DNA of 64,000 bases from Methanosarcina sp. ERenArc_MAG2 (lineage in GTDB: Archaea > Halobacteriota > Methanosarcinia > Methanosarcinales > Methanosarcinaceae). The position numbers were made by a program, and so were the translations under genes. The notes below the pieces were generated by a model. It made no database searches and was not told the DNA's origin. It saw only the letters and a list, made by a program, of their open reading frames with translations. Below are positions 48,267 to 55,961 of this stretch, piece after piece; the stretch's first letter is position 1, and each line of letters starts with the position of its first letter. Location: NCBI GenBank assembly GCA_023955635.1, contig JAMXHR010000009.1, positions 62,001-126,000 of the forward strand. The letters run 5' to 3'.

Positions 48267-48536
48267 ATGAAAATCACACTCAGTAAGTCTATTCATGAAA
48301 TTTTAGAGGAATTTCTTACCGAGCAGCAAGTTCGCCTTAGCTCTAAAACCTATTTGGGGTACGAAGAAGCAATATCTTTTTTCAGGATGTATCTCAATAA
48401 CTTCGGGCATCAGCATTTGAATAGGGCTGAGACTAAAAGATATGAGAAACTTGAAGCTTCTGAAAACAAGCAGTTCTGGGAAATTTTTGGCCCTGAGCAC
48501 CTGAGTTCTTCGGAAATCTCTGATTTTCTTGCCTGA
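48267..48536 (+). pseudogene. Third paralogue, truncated by an IS end
   Basis: 89 residues aligning with the first about 85 residues of the two genes upstream (SIHEILEEFLTEQQVRLSSK, YEEAISFFRMYLNNFG, FWEIFGPEHLSSSEISDFLA). The match ends exactly where the sequence becomes the IS-end element (cttgcctgaaggctat), whose TGA ends the frame. The lost C-terminal part is not found beyond the element, so the gene was probably longer. Confidence 0.75.
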
Positions 48537-48684
48537 AGGCTATAGATTTTACATTAGAAATTGGCCTCATATTTTAGCCTCTTTACCTAAAATCGATATT
48601 CTGTTCCAGTTCGAAGTCTATCTAAATTTTGGGCATATGTCAAGGGAATGAATACAATTTATCATGATTCCTCACTTAACCGAA
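48524..48684. mobile_element. IS end or MITE-like element (copy B)
   Basis: Diverged copy of the element at 24668-24843, starting at cttgcctgaaggctat and ending at gattcctcacttaaccgaag. The outermost left end (CGGTTAAGG) seen in copy A is absent. It truncates the third paralogue and lies about 60 bp before the first MetE-like gene, so it may affect that promoter. Confidence 0.7.
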
Positions 48685-48741
48685 GACGTATGAAATTAAT
48701 TCCAATAATTATAATACTTGATACTGTCTTACATAACAGGT

Positions 48742-49787
48742 ATGCAGGACATCACTTTTATCGATGGAGGCAGCCTTCCCACACCTCAGGGTCTCACGAG
48801 GGAATGGGTAAAGGCTGCGGCTGAAAACCGGGATGAAGATGAGAAACTTTTTTCCATGATAAGAGAAGCTTTTCGGAGGAAAATCGAGCTGGGAGTTCAT
48901 GTTCCCACTTATCCCCAGTTTAGAGATATGATAGGTCAATTCCTGGATATCATCAGAGAAGAAAAGAATTGTTATGAACCGTATGTGCTAAAAGAAGAAA
49001 ATGCAAAGATCCTTGAGCTGGAAATAATTGATGAGGTTGCAAAGCAGTACAGAGAAGAGGCAGGAAAGACTCTTGAAGTTAGGGTTTGTATTGCAGGCCC
49101 TACAGACCTGTACCTTAAAGCCTTCGGGACAACGGCTTATGTGGATGCATACCATATCCTTGCGCTGGACATCGAAAATTTTATAAAACAGGCATTTAAA
49201 ACCGCGAAAAATTTCGAAATAAGAATTGTGGCTCTAGACGAACCTAGCCTCGGAATTAACGATAGGATCCCTTTTTCTGATCCTGACATTGTCTCTGCTC
49301 TTACCGTTGCCTCCACTTATGCTCGAAAACAGGGAGCAGATGTGGAAATTCATTTACATTCCCCATTGAAGTATAAGCTCGTTTGTGAGACTCCTATCAA
49401 TGTCATAGGCTTTGAATATGCGGCAACTCCCTCCTACATGGACATCCTGGAAAAAAAGTGCTGGAGGACTCGAATACTTACATCAGGCTTGGGGTATCGA
49501 GGACCGATATTTCCAGTCTTATAGGTATTATTAATGAAACCTATGGAGTTAATGCCTGGAAAGAAAAGGAGTATATGCAGAAAATCGTTACTGACCTCGA
49601 AACTCCAGATGTCGTGAAAAAAAGGCTTGAAACGGCTTATTCTATTCTCGGGAACCGGATAAAGTATGCAGGTCCGGATTGTGGGCTGGCTTTCTGGCCG
49701 GACCAGGATCTTGCTTTCAAACTTCTTGAAAATACGGCAAAAGGCATCAATGAATTTAATGCAAAAAAGAAAGATCAGGACACTTAA
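48742..49787 (+). CDS. Short (core) MetE-family methyltransferase 1 (apparent frameshift)
   Basis: About 348 residues after adding one A at the A7 run 49451-49457 (the two frames meet at DILEKKMLEDSNTYIRLGVS). It matches only the C-terminal catalytic barrel of MetE, as in archaeal core-MetE enzymes that methylate homocysteine from a methyl-corrinoid protein instead of folate. Likely zinc ligands are His in EIHLHSP, Glu in VIGFEYA and Cys in AGPDCGL. The usual Cys next to the first His is absent. The Met at 48742 aligns with the start of the tandem paralogue downstream. The in vivo substrate is uncertain. Confidence 0.85.
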
Positions 49788-49917
49788 TTTAACTAAATGG
49801 CTGAGTAAATATCTTTCTTCTTAAAGATTAGATTTTCCCGATTCTTTCGTTTCTATTTTTTGTAATTTTTTTCTGTCTTCCAATAATGCTAAATTCTCAC
49901 AGGTCTACTAAGAGGAT

Positions 49918-50952
49918 ATGGATGAAATCATCTTTGACGATATCGGAAGTTACCCCCTGCCTGAAGGAGTTAGTAAGGAGTGGGTCCGAAACGCCTTTAA
50001 AACGAGAGCAGAAGATGAGAAACTCTTTACGGTAATCAATGACGCCTTCCAGCAGAAAATAGATGCAGGTGTGGAGGCTCCCACTTATCCCCAGTACCAG
50101 GACATGAATGAGCAGTTTCTGAAGGTTATCCGGGATTCTAACTGCTGTGACAGTCCATTTGAGGTTAAATTTGAGTGCGCCAGGATCGAAGAGCTTGAAG
50201 CTATAGAGAAGGTTGCAAAAGCCTATAAGGAACATTTCGGAGAGACTCTGAAAGTCCGGATCTGCGTAACCGGCCCAACCGAACTTTACCTGAAGGAGTT
50301 TGGAGGCACACGGTACACGGACATCTATTCTCTTTTTGCAAAAAGTGTAAACAATTTTGTCAGAAACTCAATGAGATCTGCAAAGCATTTCAAGATTGCA
50401 ACAGTTTCTATTGATGAGCCAAGCATAGGACTGAATCCTGAGCTTGCCTTTGATGAAAATGATATTATTTCTGCCCTTACCGATGCCTCAAAAGCGGCCA
50501 GTAAGTGGGGAGCTGATGTAGAGATCCATCTCCATTCTCCTCTCTATTATAATTTTGCCTGCGAGACTCCTACAATTAACGTTATAGGAGTAGAATCAGC
50601 AGGTACGCCCTCCTACCTGGAGCTGATCGACAAAAAAATGTTGGAAAACACGGATTCTTTCCTGAGACTCGGGATTGCAAGAACTGATATCTTCAGCCTG
50701 GCAGGAGTCCTTAACGAAAGGTACTGTACTAACATCTGGAAAGATCAGCAGTATCTTCCGGAAATTGTTACTGAACTCGAAACCCCGGCTATTATAACAA
50801 AAAGGCTTAAGCTTGCTTACAGGCGTTTCGGCAACCTGATTAAGTACGTGGGTCCTGACTGTGGGCTGGGTGCCTGGCCTAACCAGAGAATAGCTTTCAT
50901 TCTGCTCTCCAACGTAGCTCAGGGCATCAGGGATTTCAGGGAATCTCTCTGA
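49918..50952 (+). CDS. Short (core) MetE-family methyltransferase 2
   Basis: 344 residues, intact, clearly a paralogue of the preceding gene over its full length (DDIGSYPLPEGVSKEWVRNA, CVTGPTELYLKEFGGTRY, VSIDEPSIGLNP, VEIHLHSP, NVIGVESAGTPSYLE, VGPDCGLGAWPNQR). Catalytic metal ligands are the same His, Glu and Cys. The start ATG has only a weak GAGG-like site. Two tandem diverged copies suggest different methyl donors or acceptors. No corrinoid protein gene is adjacent. Confidence 0.88.
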   Translation: MDEIIFDDIGSYPLPEGVSKEWVRNAFKTRAEDEKLFTVINDAFQQKIDAGVEAPTYPQYQDMNEQFLKVIRDSNCCDSPFEVKFECARIEELEAIEKVAKAYKEHFGETLKVRICVTGPTELYLKEFGGTRYTDIYSLFAKSVNNFVRNSMRSAKHFKIATVSIDEPSIGLNPELAFDENDIISALTDASKAASKWGADVEIHLHSPLYYNFACETPTINVIGVESAGTPSYLELIDKKMLENTDSFLRLGIARTDIFSLAGVLNERYCTNIWKDQQYLPEIVTELETPAIITKRLKLAYRRFGNLIKYVGPDCGLGAWPNQRIAFILLSNVAQGIRDFRESL

Positions 50953-51090
50953 CCCTAAATTTTTAATTCGTTTTTTGTAAAACCTGCATCAGCAAGTCAA
51001 TAGTTTGAAAGGTCAGGCTTCATTTATCTCTCCAGTAGAAGCTAAGCAGGAATATGGAATTCTTTGAAAAATAGTCGATAGATATCAAAG

Positions 51091-51112
51091 CACAGTGGAA
51101 ATAAAGGGGTGA
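51091..51112 (+). promoter_or_regulatory. Solitary ORB-like sequence outside the origin
   Basis: CACAGTGGAAATAAAGGGGT followed by GA shares an uninterrupted TGGAAATAAAGGGGT with the three strong ORBs of the oriC region 45 kb away. The outer half of the dyad is changed. It lies in a gap between the MetE-like gene and the RHH gene. Confidence 0.5.
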
Positions 51113-51183
51113 TTTTTGTAATTGACTTTTATAATTGTTTTACAATAGATTTTATAATTGGTTTTTAATTTCAGAATTTCTGA

Positions 51184-51354
51184 TCATTTCTCAAGTCTTC
51201 CATGCCTTCTGTCAATATCATCCATCATGTCCAGCATCTTGCGAATAGCAGTTCGGATAGCATCGGATTGATTGACAAATTTCTTGTTATCTCCCACATG
51301 CTTGTTGAGGTCATCCAGAAGCTCTTGAGGGATTTCAACACTTACTTTTGGCAT
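51184..51354 (-). CDS. Ribbon-helix-helix (CopG family) DNA-binding protein
   Basis: 56 residues from the Met at 51354 (MPKVSVEIPQELLDDLNKHV). A further Met five codons upstream is possible. The N-terminal beta strand followed by two helices with NQSDAIRTAIRKML is the RHH fold. The C-terminus is short and acidic/basic (DDIDRRHGRLEK). Such proteins repress small operons or act as antitoxins; no toxin gene is adjacent. It overlaps nothing and has a GGTG ribosome-binding site. Confidence 0.85.
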   Translation of the reverse strand: MPKVSVEIPQELLDDLNKHVGDNKKFVNQSDAIRTAIRKMLDMMDDIDRRHGRLEK

Positions 51355-51499
51355 TAAAGTTGCACCCATTTAGATATTTTAGATATATTGAGCCTTTTAA
51401 TCACTAATTTTTTTTCAAAGATGCTACTTTTATCTCGTTGAGAAAAAGCTTGATGAAAAATAGATTCTTTAAAATTTAAAAATTTTGAAAAATAGATAG

Positions 51500-51572
51500 C
51501 GGGCCCGAAGGGATTTGAACCCCGGCCTATGGATTAAGAGTCCATCGCTCTGCCTGACTAAGCTACGGGCCC
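51500..51572 (-). tRNA. tRNA-Lys (anticodon CUU)
   Basis: 73 nt. The acceptor stem GGGCCCG pairs with CGGGCCC, discriminator G. The D-arm is TAGCTTAGTCAGGCAGAGC, the anticodon arm ATGGA-CTCTTAA-TCCAT with anticodon CTT, and the T-arm GCCGG-GGTTCAAATC-CC. No intron. The 3' CCA is not encoded. Confidence 0.96.
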
Positions 51573-52096
51573 ACGCATTGTTATTCTCATTGAATGAACG
51601 ACTCTCACAATGGATCTTTAATTATTTATAGGTTTCGGCATGAGTATACGCCCTCCGAATCTTTCCGAACTTGAATCTGAATTTTATAAGGATTTGTTTC
51701 GGTCTTCTCAGGGAAAGTTACTCCTAATAAAACCTTATCCTTAATATAAAAAAATATTTTATTCAGAGTAATTTTATTTTTTACATGAATTACTATTGTT
51801 TTTGTATCTTCAAAATGAGAAATCAGAAGTCTGGAATCCAGGCATCGGATATTTTCCGAACTTTATTATTTTTCTTTTTTGGAGAATTTAAAGCAAAGCG
51901 TTATATACAAGCGAATATGAGTATGACCAATTAATTGACTTATCCGAAGCTCTATTGGGGATCAGTTAATCAAGTAGAATGTGTACTTCCTGAATTTGGA
52001 TTCTCAAGTTTGGCTTGTTAAGTACTGTTTTTACTCTTTTCTGTCGATGGAGCTCTCTTAAGCTGATTAATAGAAGTTAATAAAGGAATGAATCTG
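51573..52096. other. Gap between tRNA-Lys and the TRAM genes
   Basis: About 520 bp. It contains tRNA promoter DNA on the minus strand and, on the plus strand, a TATA-like gcgttatatacaag at about 51899-51912 that could drive the TRAM cluster with a leader of about 160 bases. No gene is seen. Confidence 0.4.
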
Positions 52097-52303
52097 ATGT
52101 TTAGAGATGAAAGTAATTCTGTGCCCGTTGAAGAGGGCGAAACTTACGATGTAACTATTCAGGATATTGCTCGCCAGGGAGACGGCATCGCCCGTATCGA
52201 AGGTTTCGTAGTCTTTGTCCCGAATACTAGTGTTGGCGATGAAGTCCAGATTAAGGTCGAAAGAGTACTTCCCAAATTTGCATTTGCAAGCGTTGTCGAG
52301 TAA
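52097..52303 (+). CDS. TRAM domain protein 1 of 4
   Basis: 68 residues made of a single TRAM domain (YDVTIQDIARQGDGIARIEG, FVVFVPNTSVGDEVQIKVER). Stand-alone TRAM proteins of methanogens bind RNA and act as cold-associated RNA chaperones. The ATG at 52097 is chosen over 52088 because all four tandem copies align at MFR(D/E)ES, each preceded by aaaggaatg or taaggaatg about 6 bases upstream. First gene of a four-gene tandem array; copies 1 and 4 differ most. Confidence 0.93.
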   Translation: MFRDESNSVPVEEGETYDVTIQDIARQGDGIARIEGFVVFVPNTSVGDEVQIKVERVLPKFAFASVVE

Positions 52304-52363
52304 ATGCAGTTAAGGAAATCAAATAATTAAATTTAAGTAAGTAAATTAAAGGAATGGTTTTTC

Positions 52364-52570
52364 ATGTTTAGAGAAGAAAGTCGCTCAGTCCCTGTCGAAG
52401 AGGGCGAAGTCTACGATGTAACAATTCAGGATATTGCTCGTCAGGGAGACGGCATTGCACGTATTGAAGGTTTTGTGGTCTTTGTCCCGGGCACCAAAGT
52501 TGGCGATGAGGTCCGGATTAAGGTCGAAAGAGTACTTCCCAAATTTGCATTTGCAAGCGTTGTTGAGTAA
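52364..52570 (+). CDS. TRAM domain protein 2 of 4
   Basis: 68 residues, one TRAM domain starting MFREESRSVPVEEGEVYDV. The protein differs from copy 3 at only two positions (VVF for VIF, VRI for VQI), and the DNA is nearly identical, including the 60-bp spacer upstream. Same RNA-chaperone-like role inferred. Ribosome-binding site aaagga. Confidence 0.93.
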   Translation: MFREESRSVPVEEGEVYDVTIQDIARQGDGIARIEGFVVFVPGTKVGDEVRIKVERVLPKFAFASVVE

Positions 52571-52644
52571 ATGCAGTTAAGGAAATCAAATAATTAAATT
52601 TAAATAAGTAAATTTAAATAAGTAAATTAAAGGAATGGTTTTTC

Positions 52645-52851
52645 ATGTTTAGAGAAGAAAGTCGCTCAGTCCCTGTCGAAGAGGGCGAAGTCTACGATGT
52701 AACAATTCAGGATATTGCTCGTCAGGGAGACGGCATTGCACGTATTGAAGGTTTTGTAATCTTTGTCCCGGGCACCAAAGTTGGCGATGAAGTCCAGATT
52801 AAGGTCGAAAGAGTACTTCCCAAATTTGCATTTGCAAGCGTTGTTGAGTAA
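52645..52851 (+). CDS. TRAM domain protein 3 of 4
   Basis: 68 residues, almost identical to copy 2 at DNA and protein level. The upstream spacer is lengthened by one extra aaatttaaataagt unit. Silent differences between copies 2 and 3 are very few, so the duplication or a gene conversion is recent. Confidence 0.93.
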   Translation: MFREESRSVPVEEGEVYDVTIQDIARQGDGIARIEGFVIFVPGTKVGDEVQIKVERVLPKFAFASVVE

Positions 52852-52910
52852 ATGCAGTTAAGGAAATCAAATAATTAAATTTAAATAAGTAAATTTAAGG
52901 AATGATTTTA

Positions 52911-53117
52911 ATGTTCAGAGATGAAAGTAGCCCTGTTCCTGTTGAAGAAGGCGAAGTCTACGATGTAACAATCCAGGATCTCGCTCGCCAGGGAGACGGC
53001 ATCGCCCGTATAGAGGGTTTTGTAATCTTTGTTCCGGGCACTAAAGTTGGCGATGAGGTTCGGATTAAGATCGAAAGGGTACTTCCCAAGTATGGTTTTG
53101 CCAGCCTCGTTGAATAA
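52911..53117 (+). CDS. TRAM domain protein 4 of 4
   Basis: 68 residues (MFRDESSPVPVEEGEVYDVT), diverged at the C-terminus (KIERVLPKYGFASLVE against KVERVLPKFAFASVVE). The ATG at 52911 is preferred to 52902 by alignment. A strong hairpin terminator follows, so the four genes are probably one transcript. Confidence 0.93.
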   Translation: MFRDESSPVPVEEGEVYDVTIQDLARQGDGIARIEGFVIFVPGTKVGDEVRIKIERVLPKYGFASLVE

Positions 53118-53144
53118 GCAGGCTATTTCAAACGAAAAAAGAAC

Positions 53145-53189
53145 GAGACTGAGAAATCATATCTATATCTATTTCTTCAGTCTCTTTTT
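53145..53189 (+). terminator. Terminator after the TRAM array
   Basis: A 13-bp stem with one bulge (GAGACTGAGAAAT with ATTTCTTCAGTCTC) around a 13-base AT-rich loop, followed by TTTTT. Confidence 0.8.
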
Positions 53190-53620
53190 CATTCACACAC
53201 GTTAGTTCATTTCTGAATTTCTCATTGCCGAAGTTCTTTTTCTTTGACCTTTTCTTGATCTACTCAAGTTGTATTTTTATTTAGTGACTGACGTTTTTTA
53301 ATCTGAGCTGCTAATTTATTTAGGCTCCTCCAACATCAGTACGTAAACTGAGGATTAAAAATGCTTATTTTAGGTAACATATATTTATTGCATGACAATT
53401 TTTTAATTAAACTTATTTTATCGTGTAAACTTTATAAATATCCGGATTTCCGGGTTGATATCTCAGTTTCAGGCATCTGATAGTGAACATTCGATGCTAT
53501 TATATAATAGGTATTCAATCATATTGTGAAAACTCAATTGGCAAAATTTTTGCAAATGCTTTGCAAATAAAGCATTTGTTCTAAGTGATAACCAGGGAAA
53601 GTATCCCAAAGTGATTTCGA
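53190..53620. other. AT-rich gap before the bactofilin-like gene
   Basis: 430 bp, promoter-like. aactttataaatatcc at about 53426-53441 is a TATA candidate. A short aaatgctttgcaaataaagcatttg inverted repeat at about 53552-53578 might be an operator. No gene. Confidence 0.4.
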
Positions 53621-54049
53621 ATGATCCGTTTTATCAAGTACCATCCCAGGTCCAATACTTACGTGATCGAAAAAAGAGCTTTTCTTGAGGAGAACCTTAT
53701 TCTGAACGGCAATTTAATTGTCGGGCAGGAAGTGAAGTTCTGGAAAGGTCTCACAGTGACTGGCAAGCTTGAACTTGGAAAAGATTCGGTAGTTCAGGGC
53801 AACGTAAAAGCCAGAAGTGCCCTTGTATGCGCAGGGACAAAAATTCTGGGAAATATAGAAACGGTTTCTGAACTTGTCCTTCTTGATAGAGCTAAAATAA
53901 ACACTGCAGCCTGTCAGGGGGATATCCGGGTCAGGCCGGGGTGTGTTATTGGTTCTGTAAAAGCAGACGGCACTCTTGAGCTTGTGGGAAAAGTTATTGT
54001 CAGGAAAGTAGAGCCATTAACGAAAGTGATTATCCGGGCCGAAGAATAA
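53621..54049 (+). CDS. Bactofilin-like polymer-forming protein
   Basis: 142 residues rich in short beta repeats (LILNGNLIVGQEVKFWKGLT, VVQGNVKARSALVCAGTKIL, GNIETVSELVLLDRAKI), the right-handed beta-helix pattern of the bactofilin/DUF583 polymer-forming family. Bacterial members build cytoskeletal filaments; archaeal ones are uncharacterised. The ATG at 53621 lacks a clear Shine-Dalgarno sequence. The gene stands alone. Confidence 0.75.
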   Translation: MIRFIKYHPRSNTYVIEKRAFLEENLILNGNLIVGQEVKFWKGLTVTGKLELGKDSVVQGNVKARSALVCAGTKILGNIETVSELVLLDRAKINTAACQGDIRVRPGCVIGSVKADGTLELVGKVIVRKVEPLTKVIIRAEE

Positions 54050-54129
54050 TCGTATCTCTCTAACGAGCTTTCAACTTCTTTTTCTAACAAATTTTTAACT
54101 TCTTCTCTTACCTTTCTTCTTTTCTCTTC

Positions 54130-54222
54130 TTACTTTTCTTCGTTCATTTTCTTACTTTTCTTCGTTCATTTTCTTGCTTTTCTTCGTTCATTTTCTTACT
54201 TTTCTTCGTTCATTTTCTTTGC
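54130..54222. repeat. 22-bp tandem repeat (tacttttcttcgttcatttt ct), about 4 copies
   Basis: Pyrimidine-rich unit with exact 22-bp period between the convergent bactofilin-like and ABC ATPase genes; one copy carries g for a. Confidence 0.88.
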
Positions 54223-54260
54223 ATTTTCATACCGAGTTTTATCTTCTTATGTGTCAAAAT

Positions 54261-55025
54261 TTACCTATGGAACCTTTCCTCTTCCAGAAGTTTAAGGACA
54301 CGATCTCTTAAACGGTTAACTTCGGGACTTGTCCGGCAGCGTGGACGGGGCAGCTCAACTTTTACAATCTCCTTTACCCTTCCTGGTCTTGAGGTCATCA
54401 TCACTATCCTGTCTGAGAGAAAAACCGCCTCATCCACACTGTGAGTCACGAAAAGGAAGGTCACATGTTTTTGTTCCCATATCTTCAGAAGTTCATCCTG
54501 GAGGATATTTCGAGTCTGAGCATCCAGAGCCCCAAAAGGCTCGTCCATGAGGAGAACTTCGGGCTCATTGGAAAGAGCTCTTGCAATGGCTGCTCGCTGC
54601 TGCATGCCCCCGGACAGTTCATACGGATAGCTATTTTTGAACTGCTCCAGGCCCACAAGATCGATATACTTATCCACATGCTTCCGGGCTTCAGCCTTAC
54701 TAATTCCCTGCATTTCAAGCCCAAAAGTAATGTTATCGATAACCGTTCTCCAGGGAAATAGAGAATATTGCTGGAAGACCATGCCTCTTTTGGGATCCGG
54801 ACCCGTTATAGGGACTCCGTTGAGTGTAATTTCTCCTGAAGTCTGGGTTTCAAGCCCTGCAGTGATACGGAGCAGAGTGGTCTTACCACAGCCAGAGGGT
54901 CCCAGAAGGCAGATAAACTCTCCATCTTCAACATCAAAGCTCACATCATGTAAAGCTTCTGTGCCGGAATTCTCTTCTTTTTTAGTGAAGGTGCGTGAAA
55001 CATTTTTTACGCTTACTCTGCCCAT
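54261..55025 (-). CDS. ABC transporter ATP-binding protein, nitrate/sulfonate/taurine type
   Basis: 254 residues: Walker A GPSGCGKTT, Q-loop MVFQQYSLFPW, signature LSGGMQQR, Walker B VLLMDEPFGALD, H-loop VTHSVDEAV. This is the SsuB/TauB/NrtD subfamily. The start follows the permease stop by one base, so translation is probably coupled. The operon order is binding protein, permease, ATPase. The substrate could be a sulfonate, taurine, pyrimidine precursor or another small anion. Confidence 0.92.
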   Translation of the reverse strand: MGRVSVKNVSRTFTKKEENSGTEALHDVSFDVEDGEFICLLGPSGCGKTTLLRITAGLETQTSGEITLNGVPITGPDPKRGMVFQQYSLFPWRTVIDNITFGLEMQGISKAEARKHVDKYIDLVGLEQFKNSYPYELSGGMQQRAAIARALSNEPEVLLMDEPFGALDAQTRNILQDELLKIWEQKHVTFLFVTHSVDEAVFLSDRIVMMTSRPGRVKEIVKVELPRPRCRTSPEVNRLRDRVLKLLEEERFHR

Positions 55026-55026
55026 C

Positions 55027-55815
55027 TTATACCACAGTTCCTGATGTCCATCTCAGTAGTTTTGCGTCTACATAATGCCTGAAAAAGCGGTCAATTAAAA
55101 GGCCCACAAATCCTAGCAGAAGCATATAAACGAGTACAAAATCCATCTTGTGCAGAGAATAATAGTGCCAGAGGCTGTACCCAAGTCCCTCAGTGCTAAC
55201 CCCTAACATTTCTGCGGCAACAATGCACATCCAGCCTACTCCCATGGCAATCCTGATTCCTGCAACAATTGAAGGCATAGCTGAGGGGATTGCAATAAAA
55301 CGTATAAGATCTATATTTCGGGTACAGCCTAGAACCTTTGCCGCTTCAACATAAATTTTTGGTACGTTTTTAATACCTGTGTAGGTATTGATAATAATAG
55401 GAAAAACCATTCCTACAAACACAATGAAACCCCCAGCCTGGTGAGTAAGCCCAAACCATACCAGTGCAAAGGGAATCCAGGCAAGAGGAGGAATCGGGCG
55501 CAATATCTCTATTATAGGGTCGATTGCCCTGTCTATTTGTTTGAACCATCCCATATTAATTCCAAGGGGAATTCCAATTGCAAGCGCTGCAATAATGCCA
55601 ATTGAAAAGTGAAGTAGACTTATCAATATATCCGTGAAAACTAGCCCGCTTTTGACAATAGCAAAGAAAGCGATTATTACATGATAAAAACTCGGTAAAG
55701 TAAATTTGTCCTGTATAATCACATCCGCTGTAAACTGCCATATAATGATTGCAGCTATGAGAGATAATGCTCCAATACCATTTTCTTCTATTGTTTTTAT
55801 GAAACTATTTTTCAT
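55027..55815 (-). CDS. ABC transporter permease, nitrate/sulfonate/taurine type
   Basis: 262 residues with six hydrophobic helices. The ATPase-coupling EAA loop is EAAKVLGCTRNIDLIRFIAI followed by PSAMPSIVAG. RPIPPLAWIPFALVWFG is typical of SsuC/TauC permeases. It sits between the binding-protein and ATPase genes. Confidence 0.92.
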   Translation of the reverse strand: MKNSFIKTIEENGIGALSLIAAIIIWQFTADVIIQDKFTLPSFYHVIIAFFAIVKSGLVFTDILISLLHFSIGIIAALAIGIPLGINMGWFKQIDRAIDPIIEILRPIPPLAWIPFALVWFGLTHQAGGFIVFVGMVFPIIINTYTGIKNVPKIYVEAAKVLGCTRNIDLIRFIAIPSAMPSIVAGIRIAMGVGWMCIVAAEMLGVSTEGLGYSLWHYYSLHKMDFVLVYMLLLGFVGLLIDRFFRHYVDAKLLRWTSGTVV

Positions 55816-55961
55816 GGCTAATCAAAAGAATTCTTACTTTTTTATCTTTCCGGCAGATTTCATTTTTCAGAAAAAAATAAGGGTTCAAATTGTCCTTAAT
55901 TAAAGAAGGCAAAGACAATTGAACATCTTACTTAAGTTTTGATTTTATATTTTCTCCTCTT

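Larger units (their letters stand above)
52304..52910. repeat. Duplicated spacers of the TRAM array
   Basis: The three intergenic spacers (52304-52363, 52571-52644, 52852-52910) share atgcagttaaggaaatcaaa and taattaaatttaa directly after each stop codon, and an aaggaatg ribosome-binding site before the next. The duplication unit is thus gene plus spacer, about 280 bp. Confidence 0.85.
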
